DNA of 64,000 nt from Streptomyces viridiviolaceus (GCF_014650995.1 NZ_BMWA01000005.1:219658-283657), one strand, 5' to 3'; shown: positions 17,358 through 26,816, counted from the first letter of the stretch. Notes: generated by a model from the letters alone, not told the origin. Numbers and translations: made by a program.

Positions 17358-18881
17358 CTAGAAGAAGCCGAGCTTCTTCGGCGAGTATGACACCAGCAGA
17401 TTCTTCGTCTGCTGGTAGTGCTCCAGCATCATCTTGTGCGTCTCCCGCCCGATCCCCGACTGCTTGTAGCCGCCGAAGGCGGCGTGCGCCGGATAGGCGT
17501 GGTAGCAGTTCGTCCAGACGCGGCCCGCCTGGATCGCGCGGCCCGCGCGGTACGCCGTGTTGATGTCACGGGTCCACACACCGGCACCGAGGCCGTACAG
17601 CGTGTCGTTGGCGACCTTGATGGCGTCGTCGAAGTCGTTGAACGAGGTCACGGACACGACAGGGCCGAAGATCTCCTCCTGGAAGATCCGCATGCGGTTG
17701 TGGCCCTCGAAGATCGTCGGCCGGACGTAGTAACCGCCCTTCAGTTCGCCGTCGTGCTCGACGCGTTCCCCGCCCGTCAGGACCTTGGCACCCTCCTGCC
17801 GGCCGATGTCGAAGTAGGAGAGGATCTTCTCCAGCTGGTCGTTCGAAGCCTGGGCGCCGATCATCGTGTCTGTGTCCAGCGGGTGCCCCGGCGTGATCAG
17901 CTCCGTGCGGGCGACCGCGGCCTCGACGAACTCGGCGTAGTTGCCCCGCTGGATCAGCGCCCTGGACGGGCAGGTGCACACCTCGCCCTGGTTGAGCGCG
18001 AACATCGTGAAGCCTTCGAGCGCCTTGTCGCGGAAGTCGTCGTCCTGCGCCCACACGTCGTCGAAGAAGATGTTCGGCGACTTGCCACCGAGCTCCAGGG
18101 TGACCGGCTTGATGTTCTCCGAGGCGTACTGCATGATCAGCCGCCCGGTGGTCGTCTCACCGGTGAACGCCACCTTCGCCACCCGCGGGCTCGACGCGAG
18201 CGGCTTGCCCGCCTCGACCCCGAAGCCGTTGACGACGTTCAGGACGCCCGGCGGCAGCAGGTCCGCCACCAGGCTCAGCCAGTAGTGGATCGAGGCCGGT
18301 GTCTGCTCGGCGGGCTTCAGGACCACCGCGTTGCCGGCGGCGAGGGCGGGGGCGAGCTTCCAGGTCGCCATCAGGATGGGGAAGTTCCACGGGATGATCT
18401 GCGCCACCACGCCCAGCGGCTCGTGGAAGTGGTACGCCACCGTGTCGTCGTCGACCTCGCCGAGCGAGCCCTCCTGGGCGCGGATCGCCCCCGCGAAGTA
18501 GCGGAAGTGGTCGATGGCGAGCGGGATGTCGGCCGCCAGTGTCTCGCGCACCGGCTTGCCGTTCTCCCAGCTCTCGGCGACCGCGAGCCGCTCCAGGTTC
18601 GCCTCCATGCGGTCGGCGATCTTCAGCAGGATGTCGGAACGCTCGGTCACCGAGGTACGGCCCCAGCCGGGGGCGGCCTCGTGCGCCGCGTCGAGCGCAC
18701 GCTCCACGTCCTCCGCCGTACCCCGAGCCACCTCGGTGAACGGCTGACCGTTCACCGGTGACGGGTTCTCGAAGTACTGCCCGCCCGCCGGCGGCACGTA
18801 CTCCCCGCCGATGAAGTGGTCGTAACGCGGCTGGTAGGAGACGATCGCGCCCTCGGTGCCGGGCGCCGCGTAACGGGTCAT
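17358..18881 (-). CDS. exaC: aldehyde dehydrogenase, ExaC/AcoD type (acetaldehyde dehydrogenase-like)
   Basis: A 507-residue NAD+-dependent aldehyde dehydrogenase that would oxidise acetaldehyde or a similar short aldehyde to the acid. Motifs are [32 protein letters not shown], the general-base Glu in LELGGKSPN, and the catalytic Cys in [12 protein letters not shown]. The adjacent cysteine of VCTCPS is typical of ExaC/AcoD enzymes linked to ethanol or acetoin metabolism. A GAF-type regulator gene lies just upstream on the same strand, an arrangement seen for this enzyme class. An 11-bp-spaced direct repeat sits 69-87 bp upstream of its start. The gene ends at a strong hairpin. Confidence 0.85.
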   Translation of the reverse strand: MTRYAAPGTEGAIVSYQPRYDHFIGGEYVPPAGGQYFENPSPVNGQPFTEVARGTAEDVERALDAAHEAAPGWGRTSVTERSDILLKIADRMEANLERLAVAESWENGKPVRETLAADIPLAIDHFRYFAGAIRAQEGSLGEVDDDTVAYHFHEPLGVVAQIIPWNFPILMATWKLAPALAAGNAVVLKPAEQTPASIHYWLSLVADLLPPGVLNVVNGFGVEAGKPLASSPRVAKVAFTGETTTGRLIMQYASENIKPVTLELGGKSPNIFFDDVWAQDDDFRDKALEGFTMFALNQGEVCTCPSRALIQRGNYAEFVEAAVARTELITPGHPLDTDTMIGAQASNDQLEKILSYFDIGRQEGAKVLTGGERVEHDGELKGGYYVRPTIFEGHNRMRIFQEEIFGPVVSVTSFNDFDDAIKVANDTLYGLGAGVWTRDINTAYRAGRAIQAGRVWTNCYHAYPAHAAFGGYKQSGIGRETHKMMLEHYQQTKNLLVSYSPKKLGFF

Positions 18882-18949
18882 CCTGTTCTGCCTCCCTCGT
18901 CAAGCCCTGCCCGCCGTTGGGCAGCTCTCCCCGCGAAGCTAGGGAGCGG

Positions 18950-18968
18950 GACGTTGCAGCGACGTTGC
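18950..18968 (-). promoter_or_regulatory. direct-repeat candidate operator upstream of the ExaC-like gene
   Basis: Two identical octamers, GCAACGTC on the minus strand (18961-18968 and 18950-18957), are separated by 3 bp. They therefore repeat once per helical turn. They lie 69-87 bp upstream of the aldehyde dehydrogenase start, in the 134-bp gap after the GAF regulator gene. This position suits an activator site for that regulator. Confidence 0.45.
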
Positions 18969-19015
18969 GTGCGCCGCGGCCCCGGGCGCCAGGGCACCGC
19001 TCACGTGCGGGGCCG

Positions 19016-20359
19016 TCACCACACGTCCGGCGCGGCCAGTTCGGACTCCAGCGCGGCCAGCCGGGACCGGGCCGCCGCCGTGGGCCGCAGGGCGGTCAGC
19101 GCGCGCCAGACGTCGAGGTCGTCCTCGCCCCACGGCGCGTGCGCCCAGTCGGCCAGCAGGTCGGGATCGCCACAGGCGATCAGCGCCGTGCGCAGACCGT
19201 CGGCGAGCCGGCGCCTGAGCCGTGCCACCGCCGGAGCCTGTGAACCGGGCAGCAGCGGGCCGGCGTACGCCGTCGCCGCCGCCGTCACCGCGCCGACCCG
19301 CAGGCGCCGCTCGACGACTGCGAGGTCGGACTCGACGGGCACCGTGAGCCGGTACGGGCGCGAGGCCAGCCGGCCGGGCCCCAGAACCCGGCGCAGCCGG
19401 GCGAGTTCGGCCCGCAACGTCACCGGTGTCACCGTCTCGTCCTCATACAGCGCGCACAGCAGCTCGTCACCGGTCAGCCCCTCCGGATGCTGGGCCAGGA
19501 GCACGACGATCTCGCTGTGCCGTCGACTGAGCCGGATCCGGTGACCACCGACGCTCAGCACGGCTTCGTCACGGCCCAACGCGGTCAGCTCGGCCGCGTC
19601 GGCGTCGGGCCGCTCCGGCATCAGCAGCGCCAGCTGGGACTCGGCGGCACGGGCGACCGCCTGGACGAAACCAAGGCTGTGCGGATGGGCCAGCCCGTTC
19701 CCGCCGGTGATGTCCACGGCACCGAGCACCCGGCCGGTGCGCGGATCGTGCACCGGGGCCGCCGCACACGTCCATGGCTGCACCCGCCGGATGAAGTGCT
19801 CGGCCGCGAACACCTGTACCGGCCGGCCGACGGCCACCGCCGTGCCCGGCGCGTTGGTTCCGACCGCGGACTCCGCCCACCGGGCACCCGGCACGAAGTT
19901 CATCCGGCCGGCGCGGCGCCGAGTGGCCGGATCGCCCTCGACCCACAGCAGCCTGCCGTGCGCGTCGCACACCGCGAGCAGATGCTCGCCGTCCGCGGCG
20001 AAGGTGCCCAGGAGCTCGCGGACCAGCGGCATCACCCGCGCCAGCGGATGCTCGGCCCGGTAGGCGCCCAGATCGCCGTCCATGAGCTCCACGCTCGCCG
20101 TGCCGTCCGGGCCGACCCCGGCCCGCACCGAACGCCGCCACGACTCCGCCACCACGGCCCGCACCGGCCGCGGCACCGTGCCCGCCTCGGTGAACGCCTC
20201 GTGGGCCCGATGCAGCGCCCGCGCCCGTTCGACGGGGTCGGCTCCCGGTTCCAGAGCGAGCCACGGATCGGTCAACTCGGCCTCCCGGACGGCGATGCGA
20301 CTGGGGACATCGTCGCTCCGGGGACAGGCATGGACAACCTCTTCGACCGGTCGGCTCAC
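19016..20359 (-). CDS. GAF-domain transcriptional regulator of aldehyde/alcohol metabolism (AcoR-like)
   Basis: A 447-residue regulator. The N-terminal half resembles the sensor part of AcoR/GAF activators (RPVRAVVAESWRRSVRAGVGPDG at about 65-87, then a GAF domain with ESAVGTNAPGTAVAVGRPVQVFAAEHF near 165-190). There is no sigma-54 AAA+ domain. The C-terminal part has a winged-helix-like segment (LSRRHSEIVVLLAQHPEGLTGDELLCALYED). The start is taken as the in-frame GTG at 20359, as no ATG fits. It begins 24 bp after the amidase stop and precedes the ExaC-like dehydrogenase gene, its probable target. The ligand is unknown. Confidence 0.78.
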   Translation of the reverse strand: MSRPVEEVVHACPRSDDVPSRIAVREAELTDPWLALEPGADPVERARALHRAHEAFTEAGTVPRPVRAVVAESWRRSVRAGVGPDGTASVELMDGDLGAYRAEHPLARVMPLVRELLGTFAADGEHLLAVCDAHGRLLWVEGDPATRRRAGRMNFVPGARWAESAVGTNAPGTAVAVGRPVQVFAAEHFIRRVQPWTCAAAPVHDPRTGRVLGAVDITGGNGLAHPHSLGFVQAVARAAESQLALLMPERPDADAAELTALGRDEAVLSVGGHRIRLSRRHSEIVVLLAQHPEGLTGDELLCALYEDETVTPVTLRAELARLRRVLGPGRLASRPYRLTVPVESDLAVVERRLRVGAVTAAATAYAGPLLPGSQAPAVARLRRRLADGLRTALIACGDPDLLADWAHAPWGEDDLDVWRALTALRPTAAARSRLAALESELAAPDVW

Positions 20360-20382
20360 CCGAACGTGCCCGTCCGTCTTCG

Positions 20383-20982
20383 TCAGGCGAAGTTGACCAG
20401 TCTGATGTAGCGGGACCAGTCCCACAGCGGCCCCGGATCCGTGTGGTCGCTGCCCGGTACCTCGTGGTGCCCGATGATGTGTTCGCGGTCCTTGGGGATG
20501 CCGTACTTGGTGCAGATCGCCGCGGTGAGTCTCGCCGACTGCTCGTACATCGCGTCGGTGAAATACGCCGCCTGGTCCACCCAGCCCTCGTGCTCGATGC
20601 CGATGCTGCGAGTGTTGTAGTCCCAGTTCCCCGCGTGCCAGGCGACATCCGCCTCGCGGACGCACTGCGCGACGTGCCCGTCGGCGGATCGGACGACGTA
20701 GTGGGCGGACACCTGCGTCTTCGGGTCCCGGAAGATGGACAGGGTGTCGGCGTAGGTCTCCTGGGTGACGTGGACGACCACGTAGTTCAGGGAGTAGGCC
20801 GTGGGGCGGTCCGACGGGGTGTAGTTGGAGGTGCTGGCCGCCTGCCACTCGGCGGACGGGTAGTCGACGTCCTGGGGCCGTGCGCCGGCCCGCACGCCGG
20901 TGAGCAGTGCGGTCGGCACGGTGGCGAGCGCGGCGCCCATCAGGAGCCGCCGCCTGCTGGGAATCGGTGTAGCCCGTTCCAC
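20383..20982 (-). CDS. Tat-exported N-acetylmuramoyl-L-alanine amidase (amidase_2/PGRP fold)
   Basis: A 199-residue peptidoglycan amidase that would cut between MurNAc and the stem peptide outside the cell. The start is GTG 20982, with GAAAGGCAG about 6-8 nt upstream. A twin-arginine signal, SRRRLLMGAALATVPTALLTG, occupies about residues 10-30. The zinc amidase fold is marked by NYVVVHVTQ, VSAHYVVRSADG, SIGIEHEGW and IIGHHEVPGSDHTDPGPLWDW, which supply the metal-binding histidines. The protein is short and single-domain, with no wall-binding repeats. The GAF regulator gene follows 23 bp after it and could share its transcript, although no functional link is evident. Confidence 0.87.
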   Translation of the reverse strand: MERATPIPSRRRLLMGAALATVPTALLTGVRAGARPQDVDYPSAEWQAASTSNYTPSDRPTAYSLNYVVVHVTQETYADTLSIFRDPKTQVSAHYVVRSADGHVAQCVREADVAWHAGNWDYNTRSIGIEHEGWVDQAAYFTDAMYEQSARLTAAICTKYGIPKDREHIIGHHEVPGSDHTDPGPLWDWSRYIRLVNFA

Positions 20983-21013
20983 GGGAACTGCCTTTCGTCG
21001 GTGGGGGGAGTCG

Positions 21014-22027
21014 TCAGTTCCGCAGCGTGGCCGCCGTCTCGCGCAGCCGCGCGTGCACTCCGCGGTGAGTCTCGCGCGCCGGCAGCCACTCCTTGCGGAT
21101 CTTGGCCACGCAGGTGTAATTGGTGTCGCAGACGTTGGCCACGGGAGATTCGACGGCCTGGGTGGCGAACTGGTACGCGTCCAGCTCACTGAACCCGTAG
21201 TCGCGCACCAGCCACTGCACCATGTCCAGCTGGGATATCCGGAAGGCGTCCTCGAGCGGACGCGCCGAGCCCGTCGAGATGATGTGCGTGTCCGACTCGA
21301 TGCGCGGCCAGGACGTGGTCACGCCCTTGAGCAGTTCGACGATCACCACAGTGTTCATCGCACACTCGACGGCGACGCCGCAGGTTTCCCCCTCGCCCTG
21401 CCGGGCGTGCCCGTCGCCGAGGCTGAGCAACGCGCCGTCCACGTTGACCCCGAGGTAGCAGGTGACGCCGGCCCGCATCTCCGGCGTGTCCATGTTCCCG
21501 CCGTGGGCGTCGGGCACCAGCGCCGAGCGCACCTCCAGGTTGGCCGGGGCCACACCCACCGTGCCGTGCATCGGGTCGAGAGGAAGCTCCAGCTCGATGT
21601 CACTGTCCCGCGCCCGGAACAGCGCCGTGCGGCGTGCCCGGTCGAGCTGCCAGATCCACACGGTCTCAGGGAGCGGTGGCTGAAGCGTGGCCGTGGTGTG
21701 CGTGGAGGTCAGCGCACCGAACAGGGGAACGGTGGTCGAAGCGGCCCAGTCCCGGGCCGGTTCGACCGACACGAAGTGGACCGCGACCGTGTCCCCGGGC
21801 TCCGCGCCCTCCACGTGGAACGGCCCCGTCTGGGGGTTGAGGTAGGGGAACTCGCACACCTCGGACACCAGGTCCTTCTCGGACCGCACCCGGCCGGCGA
21901 AGCAGTCCTCCGTGTACACATCGAGGACCGTGCCGGGCGCGATCCGGGCCACGGGCGGTGCGCCGCCGAACGTCCAGGCGTACTCGTCCGGTTGGGGTCG
22001 CACGGTCAGGATCCGGGGATCGCTCAT
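21014..22027 (-). CDS. acetamidase/formamidase family protein
   Basis: A 337-residue member of the FmdA/AmdA family, enzymes that hydrolyse formamide or acetamide to the acid and ammonia. Matching features are EGAEPGDTVAVHFVSVEPARDW, the glycine- and histidine-rich HGTVGVAP and PDAHGGNMDTPEMRAG segments, and YLGVNVDGALLSLGDGHARQGEGE. The last is the conserved core, with acidic and His residues that bind metal. ATG 22027 follows CGGAG by 10 nt. It is 32 bp upstream of the amidase gene on the same strand. A 20-bp perfect palindrome lies about 165-185 bp upstream of the start. Confidence 0.85.
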   Translation of the reverse strand: MSDPRILTVRPQPDEYAWTFGGAPPVARIAPGTVLDVYTEDCFAGRVRSEKDLVSEVCEFPYLNPQTGPFHVEGAEPGDTVAVHFVSVEPARDWAASTTVPLFGALTSTHTTATLQPPLPETVWIWQLDRARRTALFRARDSDIELELPLDPMHGTVGVAPANLEVRSALVPDAHGGNMDTPEMRAGVTCYLGVNVDGALLSLGDGHARQGEGETCGVAVECAMNTVVIVELLKGVTTSWPRIESDTHIISTGSARPLEDAFRISQLDMVQWLVRDYGFSELDAYQFATQAVESPVANVCDTNYTCVAKIRKEWLPARETHRGVHARLRETAATLRN

Positions 22028-22179
22028 CGCTGCACAGCTCCGTTCTGCCGCATGCCGGTCGAGACGGGAAGGGGACACACCCGACCGTCGTCGTGACGGC
22101 CGCGTCCGTGCGAATCACCGTACGGCGCCGACGTGTTGGGCAGAAGAGGACACCGTGGCACGGTGGACGGCCCCCGGCT

Positions 22180-22188
22180 TGTGGACAA
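22180..22188 (-). promoter_or_regulatory. DnaA-box-like nonamer
   Basis: The minus strand reads TTGTCCACA, an exact match to the preferred Streptomyces DnaA box. It is a single copy, far from any dnaA/dnaN or oriC context, so a replication role is not supported. It sits 3 bp from the palindrome at 22192-22211. Confidence 0.35.
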
Positions 22189-22191
22189 CTC

Positions 22192-22211
22192 GCTCACTCG
22201 ATCGAGTGAGC
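22192..22211. promoter_or_regulatory. perfect 20-bp palindrome, candidate operator
   Basis: GCTCACTCGA (22192-22201) is followed immediately by its exact reverse complement TCGAGTGAGC (22202-22211). AACTCG flanks it on both sides as a direct repeat. The size and lack of spacer fit a dimeric repressor site of TetR or GntR type. The nearest gene reading away from it is the acetamidase-like gene starting at 22027. Confidence 0.55.
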
Positions 22212-22365
22212 AACTCGCCCGAGTGGGCCAGGAGAAGGGCGAGTCATGAGGGAGAACGAGGACCGAGCGTGAGGCTTGCGGCTCGAGCGCGACGGCGCGC
22301 AGCCCGGGTGAGAAGATCCCGTCCCGGCCACGCGCCACGCGGTGGGCCCGGGCCCGGCACATCGG

Positions 22366-23574
22366 TCAGACGCGCTCCGCCACCGCCGCCGGATCGTCCA
22401 GCACAGCCCGGACCACCGAGTGCGCGGCGCCGAGCAGCGGCCCCTGCGGACCCAGCTCCGACACGGAGACGGGGCAGGCCGGGCCCGCCGTACGCCGGGC
22501 CAGCTCGGCCCGCAGCGACGGCAGCAGCCAGGGAGCCAGTCCGGCCAGGGCACCGCCCAGCACCACACTCTCGGGATCCAGCAGGTTCACCGCACCCGTC
22601 AGGGCGATCCCGAGCGCCGTTCCCGCCTCGCGCAGCGCACGCCGCACGGCCTCGTCGCCCTCCTCGGCGCGCCCCGCGAGCAGTCCGACGCGGTCCTCGC
22701 CCGCCTCCACTCCGGCCGCGCGCAGCACCGCCTTCTCGCCGGCGTACTGCTCCAGACACCCGCGCCCGCCGCAGGCGCACTCCGGCCCGTCGGGATGCAC
22801 GGGCACGTGTCCCAGCTCACCCGCGAACCCGCGGGTCCCCCGCAGCAGCCGCCCGTCGACGACCACGGCGGCACCGATGCCGATCTCGGCCGAGACGTGC
22901 AGGAAGTCCCGAGGCGTGCCGTCGCCGAGCCAGAGTTCGGCGAGCGCGCCGAAGTTGGCCTCGTTGTCCACGGTCAGGGGCAGGCCGGCGGGCAGCAGCG
23001 CACCGAGGTCCGCGTCGTGCCAGTCGAGGTTCGGGGCGCGCACGACGGTCCGGGCGTCCCGCGCCACGAGGCCCGGTACGGCCACGGCGAGCCCCGCCGG
23101 CCACAGCCCCTCGCCCTCCGCCTCGTCGACGACCCGCCGCACCAGCCCGGTGAGCTGCTCGATCACCGGCGCCGGCGAGCGGCTCCGGTTGCTGCCGTAC
23201 CGCACGGCCCGTGAGCGCACCCGGCCGCGCAGGTCGACCGCGCAGACCGCGAGGTGGTCGACTCCGACCTCGGCGCCGATGCCCGCCGGGCCGTTCGCGC
23301 TGACCGCGAGCGCCGATCCGGGGCGGCCCACCCTGCCGGGACGCTCGGGGCCCAGTTCCTCCAGCAGACCCGACCGGATGAGCTCGTCCACCAGCGTCGA
23401 CACCGCCGCGCGCGTCAGACCGATCCGTGAGGCGACGGCGGCCCGGGACAGCGGCCCCTCGGAGCTGACGGTGTGCATCACCCGGGCCAGGTTGCGACGG
23501 CGCATGCCCTGCTGGGTGTCCGGCAGGGAACGCCCGGTGCGGGCGGGGTGTGCTTCGTGCGGCGGTGCGGTCAT
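22366..23574 (-). CDS. ROK family transcriptional regulator, XylR-like
   Basis: A 402-residue ROK protein. The N-terminal winged HTH is at about residues 20-75 (RRNLARVMHTVSSEGPLSRAAVASRIGLTRAAVSTLVDELI). The ROK sugar-kinase-like domain has DNEANFGALAEL, GIGAAVVVDGRLLRGTRGFAGELGH and the zinc-binding run GPECACGGRGCLEQYAGE. The full kinase glycine signature is retained in part, as usual for ROK repressors. It lies 175 bp downstream of xylB on the same strand and near the divergent xylA gene. It is therefore probably the xylose-responsive repressor of both. Confidence 0.85.
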   Translation of the reverse strand: MTAPPHEAHPARTGRSLPDTQQGMRRRNLARVMHTVSSEGPLSRAAVASRIGLTRAAVSTLVDELIRSGLLEELGPERPGRVGRPGSALAVSANGPAGIGAEVGVDHLAVCAVDLRGRVRSRAVRYGSNRSRSPAPVIEQLTGLVRRVVDEAEGEGLWPAGLAVAVPGLVARDARTVVRAPNLDWHDADLGALLPAGLPLTVDNEANFGALAELWLGDGTPRDFLHVSAEIGIGAAVVVDGRLLRGTRGFAGELGHVPVHPDGPECACGGRGCLEQYAGEKAVLRAAGVEAGEDRVGLLAGRAEEGDEAVRRALREAGTALGIALTGAVNLLDPESVVLGGALAGLAPWLLPSLRAELARRTAGPACPVSVSELGPQGPLLGAAHSVVRAVLDDPAAVAERV

Positions 23575-23749
23575 GCCTGACGTCAGTCCTCGGTCACGTG
23601 TCCTTCGGCGGATGTCCGGCGGACGTCTCCCTCGGTGCCCGCCGAGGGCTGTCCGCGGGGACGCGTTCTCCGGCGGTCCGATCGGCAGGGCGCCCGCGGG
23701 CACACTCCCGGACGAGCCGTGGAGGGCGTCGCCCGCGGGAACGCGTCCG

Positions 23750-25195
23750 TCAGCGCTTGTCCGCGCTCCGCTCCAGCAGCGGGGCCGCGTCGGAGAGTAC
23801 CCCGGCGATCCTGGTCAGCGTCGCCTCGTCCCGTTCGACCGCCTCGAGCACCGGACCGGCCGCCGTGTTCCAGCGCCGGGCGACAGCGGCCGGGTCCTCT
23901 CCGGTCAGCAGACCGGCCGCCTGCGCCGCGGCGCCGAGGGCGACGAGCTCCTTGGCCTCGGGGATCAGGACGGGGCGTCCCGACAGCCGTCGCACGGTCT
24001 GCTGCCAGGCCGTCCCGCGTGCGCCGCCACCGATCAGCAGGAGTGGAGCGGAGGGGTCCGCTTCCTCGTCGAGGACCAGGTCGAGCGCGCCGAGCAGGGA
24101 GTGGACGGCTCCGTCGTAGGCGGCCTGCAGCAGTTGGCCGGGGGTCGTGTCGTGGCGCAGGCCGTGCAGCAGGCCCGAGGAGTCGGGCAGGTTCGGGGTG
24201 CGTTCGCCGTCCAGGTAGGGCAGGAGGGTGACGCTCGTGCCCGGCTCGACGGCGTCGCGGTCCAGGCGCAGCAGGGCGGCGACGCGGTCGACGGCGAGGG
24301 TGCAGTTCAGGGTGCAGGCCAGGGGCAGCCAGTCGCCGTGCGCGTCGGCGAAGCCCGCCACGGTGCCGGTCGGGTCGGCGGGCCGGTGCCGCGACACGGC
24401 GTACACCGTGCCGGACGTACCGAGGCTCATCACCGGCACCCCCGGCCGCAGACCGAGTCCCATCGCGGCGGCGGCGTTGTCGCCGGTGCCGGGGGCGACC
24501 AGGGTGCCCTTGGAGAACGGCAGGTCGTGGCTGTCGCGCACGGTGCCGGCGACCTCACCGGGCCGCACCACCCGCGGCAGCAGCGCCGGATCGAGCCCCA
24601 CGTGCGCGAGGATCTCCTCGTCGTACGACTCCGTCCCGGACGCCCACCAGCCGGTACCGGACGCGTCGCCGCGGTCGGTGGTGCCCTGACCCGTGAGGCG
24701 CTCGGTGAGGTAGTCGTGGGGGAGACGGACGGACCTGGTCGCGCGGAGCGACTCCGGTTCGTGCTCCGCCAGCCAGGCCCACTTGGTGACCGTGAAGGAC
24801 GCGCTGGGCACGCTGCCCGTGCGCTCCGCCCAGGTCTTGGGGCCGCCCAGTTCCTCGACCAGGCGGCGGGCCTGCGGCGCGGAGCGCACGTCGTTCCACA
24901 GCAGGGCAGGACGCACCGGTTCGCCCCGGTCGTCCAGGGTGACGAGTCCGTGCTGCTGCCCGCCGATCGACACCGCGGCGGCCTCGTGCGCCGCCTCGCC
25001 GCACTGGCTCAGCGCCTGGCACAGGGCGTCCCACCACTGGCGCGGGTCGCTCTCACGGCCGGCCCCGGAGGACACGGCGTGGGGTGCCTGGCCGCTCGCG
25101 ACGACCCGGCCGGTGGCCGCGTCGACGACCAGCGCCTTCGTGGACTGGGTGGACGTGTCCACGCCGACGACGAGCGGACCCTCGGCTGCTGACAT
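23750..25195 (-). CDS. xylB: xylulokinase
   Basis: A 481-residue FGGY-family sugar kinase that phosphorylates D-xylulose to D-xylulose 5-phosphate. The start is ATG 25195 after GAGGGAG. Motifs are the phosphate-1 loop GVDTSTQSTKALVVD (about 11-25), GGQQHGLV and WNDVRS for substrate binding, the catalytic Asp in APGTGDNAAAAMG, MSLGTSGTVY, and the adenosine loop LIGGGARGTAWQQ. Length is normal for XylB. It is divergent from xylA across a 181-bp promoter region and followed by the ROK regulator gene. The xylose isomerase next door makes xylulose the natural substrate. Confidence 0.92.
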   Translation of the reverse strand: MSAAEGPLVVGVDTSTQSTKALVVDAATGRVVASGQAPHAVSSGAGRESDPRQWWDALCQALSQCGEAAHEAAAVSIGGQQHGLVTLDDRGEPVRPALLWNDVRSAPQARRLVEELGGPKTWAERTGSVPSASFTVTKWAWLAEHEPESLRATRSVRLPHDYLTERLTGQGTTDRGDASGTGWWASGTESYDEEILAHVGLDPALLPRVVRPGEVAGTVRDSHDLPFSKGTLVAPGTGDNAAAAMGLGLRPGVPVMSLGTSGTVYAVSRHRPADPTGTVAGFADAHGDWLPLACTLNCTLAVDRVAALLRLDRDAVEPGTSVTLLPYLDGERTPNLPDSSGLLHGLRHDTTPGQLLQAAYDGAVHSLLGALDLVLDEEADPSAPLLLIGGGARGTAWQQTVRRLSGRPVLIPEAKELVALGAAAQAAGLLTGEDPAAVARRWNTAAGPVLEAVERDEATLTRIAGVLSDAAPLLERSADKR

Positions 25196-25376
25196 CGGGC
25201 TACTCCCTCTTCCGCGGCTCTGCGGCATCTGACCTGGGGTTTTGCGGTGCATCCGGGTCGGTGTGACCCGGACGCCACTCTTTCGAGGACACCTTGTCCC
25301 TTCCCAGGGACGCGTCCGCATACTAATTTGTAAACTGCCATGACGAAATAGGGGCGAGCGAGCAAGGAGCCGCGGA
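25196..25376. promoter_or_regulatory. xylB-xylA divergent control region
   Basis: The 181-bp gap separates the two start codons. It contains a short AT-rich island (25320-25350, TACTAATTTGTAAACTG and ATGACGAAATA) that stands out from the GC-rich surroundings. A TTGTCC (25294-25299) upstream of CATACT could form a weak promoter for xylA. The island is the best place for the ROK regulator to bind, but no clean inverted repeat was found. AAGGAG (25363-25368) is the xylA ribosome site. Confidence 0.45.
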
Positions 25377-26540
25377 ATGAACTATCAGCCCACCCCCGAG
25401 GACAAGTTCACGTTCGGTTTGTGGACGGTCGGCTGGCAGGGCCGGGACCCCTTCGGTGATGCCACCCGGGGGGTGCTGGACCCGGTGGAGTCGGTGCGGC
25501 GGCTGGCCGAGCTGGGCGCCTACGGGGTGACCTTCCACGACGACGACCTGATCCCGTTCGGGGCCGGCGACAGCGAGCGGGAGGCGATCGTCAAGCGGTT
25601 CCGGCAGGCGCTGGACGCGACCGGCATGAAGGTGCCGATGGCGACGACGAACCTGTTCACGCATCCGGTGTTCAAGGACGGGGCGTTCACCGCCAACGAC
25701 CGGGACGTGCGGCGATTCGCGCTGCGCAAGACGATCCGGAACATCGATCTGGCCGTGGAACTGGGCGCGCGCGTGTACGTCGCCTGGGGTGGCCGCGAGG
25801 GAGCGGAGTCGGGTGCCGCCAAGGACGTCCGGGACGCGCTGGAGCGGATGAAGGAGGCCTTCGATCTGCTGGGCGAGTACGTCACGGAGCAGGGCTACGA
25901 CCTGAAGTTCGCGATCGAGCCGAAGCCGAACGAGCCGCGTGGGGACATCCTGCTGCCCACGGTGGGCCACGCCCTGGCGTTCATCGAGCGGCTCGAGCGG
26001 CCCGAGCTGTACGGGGTGAACCCGGAGGTCGGGCACGAGCAGATGGCGGGGCTGAACTTCCCGCACGGTATCGCGCAGGCGCTGTGGGCGGGCAAGCTGT
26101 TCCACATCGATCTCAACGGCCAGTCCGGGATCAAGTACGACCAGGACCTGCGGTTCGGTGCCGGTGACCTCCGCTCCGCGTTCTGGCTGGTGGACCTGCT
26201 GGAGTCGGCGGGGTACGCCGGTCCGCGGCACTTCGACTTCAAGCCGCCGCGTACCGAGGACATCGACGGGGTGTGGGCGTCCGCCGCGGGCTGCATGCGC
26301 AACTACCTGATCCTCAAGGACCGCGCCGCCGCCTTCCGTGCCGACCCGGCTGTGCAGGAAGCCCTCGCAGCGGCCCGCCTGGACCAGCTCGCCCAGCCCA
26401 CCGCCCCGGACGGACTGGCCGGTCTGCTCGCCGACGCGTCCGCCTACGACACCTTCGACGCCGACGCGGCCGCCGCCCGCGGCATGGCCTTCGAGCAGCT
26501 CGACCAACTCGCCATGGACCACCTGCTCGGCGTCCGCTGA
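25377..26540 (+). CDS. xylA: xylose isomerase
   Basis: A 387-residue class I xylose isomerase, the standard Streptomyces length, converting D-xylose to D-xylulose in the cytosol. The TIM-barrel active-site elements are all visible. They are the ring-opening His and Asp in [12 protein letters not shown] (about 51-62), the metal ligands in [18 protein letters not shown] (Glu and Lys, about 178-195), [33 protein letters not shown] and [13 protein letters not shown] 25377 has AAGGAG at a good distance. It is divergent from xylB and followed by a terminator hairpin. Confidence 0.95.
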   Translation: MNYQPTPEDKFTFGLWTVGWQGRDPFGDATRGVLDPVESVRRLAELGAYGVTFHDDDLIPFGAGDSEREAIVKRFRQALDATGMKVPMATTNLFTHPVFKDGAFTANDRDVRRFALRKTIRNIDLAVELGARVYVAWGGREGAESGAAKDVRDALERMKEAFDLLGEYVTEQGYDLKFAIEPKPNEPRGDILLPTVGHALAFIERLERPELYGVNPEVGHEQMAGLNFPHGIAQALWAGKLFHIDLNGQSGIKYDQDLRFGAGDLRSAFWLVDLLESAGYAGPRHFDFKPPRTEDIDGVWASAAGCMRNYLILKDRAAAFRADPAVQEALAAARLDQLAQPTAPDGLAGLLADASAYDTFDADAAAARGMAFEQLDQLAMDHLLGVR

Positions 26541-26563
26541 GCCGACCCCGGCGGATGGCTCAG

Positions 26564-26588
26564 GTCCCGTCCGGTTCGCGGACGGGGC
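26564..26588 (+). terminator. hairpin downstream of xylA
   Basis: CCCGTCCG (26566-26573) pairs perfectly with CGGACGGG (26579-26586) around a GTTCG loop. The stem can be extended by a G-C and a wobble pair. It starts 24 bp after the xylA stop. The rest of the gap to the Nudix gene shows nothing else. Confidence 0.65.
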
Positions 26589-26816
26589 CGGAGCGACCTC
26601 CCAGGTGGCGGACACCTGGCGACCGACCCGAGGCGACGGTGTTCCGGGAACGGATCCCTGCCGGCTGCCGGACGCCGTGCGGCAGCAAGTGCGGTGCCGG
26701 TGCTGGACTCGGGCCCCGCACGGAAGGTCGCGCTCCCACCGGACGAACGCCAGACGTCGGGCGGCAGCGGGCCGGGGGCGGAACGAGCAGTCGTCGCCCC
26801 TGGGAGCATGGCACCC

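Larger units (their letters stand above)
22028..22365. other. 338-bp intergenic region with palindrome and DnaA-type box
   Basis: No gene is recognisable between the acetamidase start and the ROK regulator stop. The region carries a DnaA-like nonamer and a perfect 20-bp palindrome (listed separately), flanked by repeated AACTCG hexamers. This makes it the likely control region of the acetamidase gene. Confidence 0.5.

Noticed and set aside
22180..22188. Replication origin
   Set aside because: Only a single DnaA-type nonamer is present, with no cluster, AT-rich unwinding region or dnaA/dnaN genes.
25320..25350. A defined ROK operator palindrome between xylB and xylA
   Set aside because: The AT-rich island is suggestive, but checking the arms base by base gave no convincing inverted repeat, so only a general control region is annotated.
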